Origin: Oxalobacteraceae bacterium
Lineage (GTDB): Bacteria; Pseudomonadota; Gammaproteobacteria; Burkholderiales; Burkholderiaceae_D
Direction of reading: 5' to 3'
NCBI GenBank assembly: GCA_947487325.1
Contig: CANKWG010000152.1
Location: forward strand, 1-5,505
Length of the DNA: 5,505 nt
Shown: positions 5,384 to 5,505 of the stretch, piece after piece
Layout: each line of letters begins with the position of its first letter
How positions within the stretch are numbered: the stretch's first letter is position 1
Notes under the pieces: generated by a model
Databases searched by the model: none
What the model was told of the DNA's origin: nothing
Seen by the model: only the letters and a program-made list of their open reading frames with translations
Made by a program: the position numbers and the translations under genes

Positions 5384-5505
5384 CTAGCGCGTGTAGGTCA
5401 CGCTGCCGTCGGCCGCAACGCTCACCGTGATTGGACGAAGTGCTGTTCGGGCCGGACCAACGATCGCATCGCCTGCTGCAGAGAACCGTGCGCCGTGATT
5501 GCTGC
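5384..5505 (-). CDS. Small Rieske [2Fe-2S] protein, C-terminal fragment
   Basis: The minus strand is open from the window edge to a TAG at 5386-5384, giving 39 complete residues that begin S-N-H-G-A-R-F-S and end V-T-Y-T-R. The pattern fits the end of a Rieske domain: the second cluster-binding motif C-x-x-H-G-(S/A)-R-F, then G-P-A-R-T-A-L-R-P, then a closing V-x-V-x-x-D-G-x-V strand. The codon cut by the window edge ends in GC, compatible with TGC (Cys), which would complete C-S-N-H. The usual motif is C-P-x-H, so the Ser is slightly atypical. The protein ends about 25 residues after the G-P-A motif, as in Rieske ferredoxins and small secreted Rieske proteins rather than oxygenase large subunits. 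The first motif C-x-H is outside the window. The gene is coupled to the DMT transporter. It could be an electron-transfer protein, but its partner is unknown. Confidence 0.7.
   Translation of the reverse strand, partial: SNHGARFSAAGDAIVGPARTALRPITVSVAADGSVTYTR

Noticed and set aside
4902..5387. Plus-strand open frame of 161 codons opposite the DMT gene
   Set aside because: Composition is Ala/Ser/Arg-rich without motifs and it mirrors the EamA gene. It is a shadow frame.

Overview
The window is a GC-rich, gene-dense stretch of bacterial chromosome. It uses strong Shine-Dalgarno sites, two GTG starts, a lipoprotein-type solute-binding protein and very short intergenic gaps. The coding style suits a high-GC free-living bacterium such as an actinobacterium or a Chloroflexota member. 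Nothing in it fixes the taxon, and there is no phage, IS, CRISPR or RNA-gene signature.

Layout: (1) bases 1-392, plus strand, hold the C-terminal end of a Rieske non-heme iron oxygenase large subunit, of the glycine-betaine demethylase/phthalate-type kind. (2) Converging on it from the minus strand is a four-gene unit, in transcription order: an amino-acid-type ABC solute-binding lipoprotein (4217-3378), a single permease (3286-2465), an ATPase (2468-1596) and a monomeric-sarcosine-oxidase-like flavoenzyme (1593-409). The last three genes are tightly coupled: permease and ATPase overlap by 4 bp, and ATPase and oxidase are 2 bp apart. The binding-protein gene is separated from the permease by 91 bp containing a strong hairpin. 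(3) Bases 4218-4462 form the only sizeable non-coding stretch. It carries a candidate extended -10 promoter, a leader hairpin ahead of the binding-protein gene, and a cluster of G-runs with degenerate TGAGGGG(G) repeats. (4) Upstream lies a second minus-strand unit: the C-terminal end of a small Rieske [2Fe-2S] protein (to 5384) whose stop codon abuts the ATG of a 10-TM DMT/EamA exporter (5383-4463).

Reading the genes together: the best hypothesis is uptake and oxidative N-demethylation (or oxidation of a secondary amine) of a small N-methylated amino acid or betaine. The ABC system would import the compound. The flavoenzyme has the covalent-FAD cysteine and the oxygen-activating lysine of the sarcosine oxidase family and would oxidise it. 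The adjacent Rieske oxygenase would remove methyl groups from a more highly methylated precursor. Two details suggest the substrate is not simply sarcosine or a standard amino acid. The binding protein has Gln where the family normally has the Asp that holds the alpha-amino group. The oxidase differs from monomeric sarcosine oxidase at three active-site positions while keeping the catalytic framework. The substrate itself cannot be named from sequence alone.
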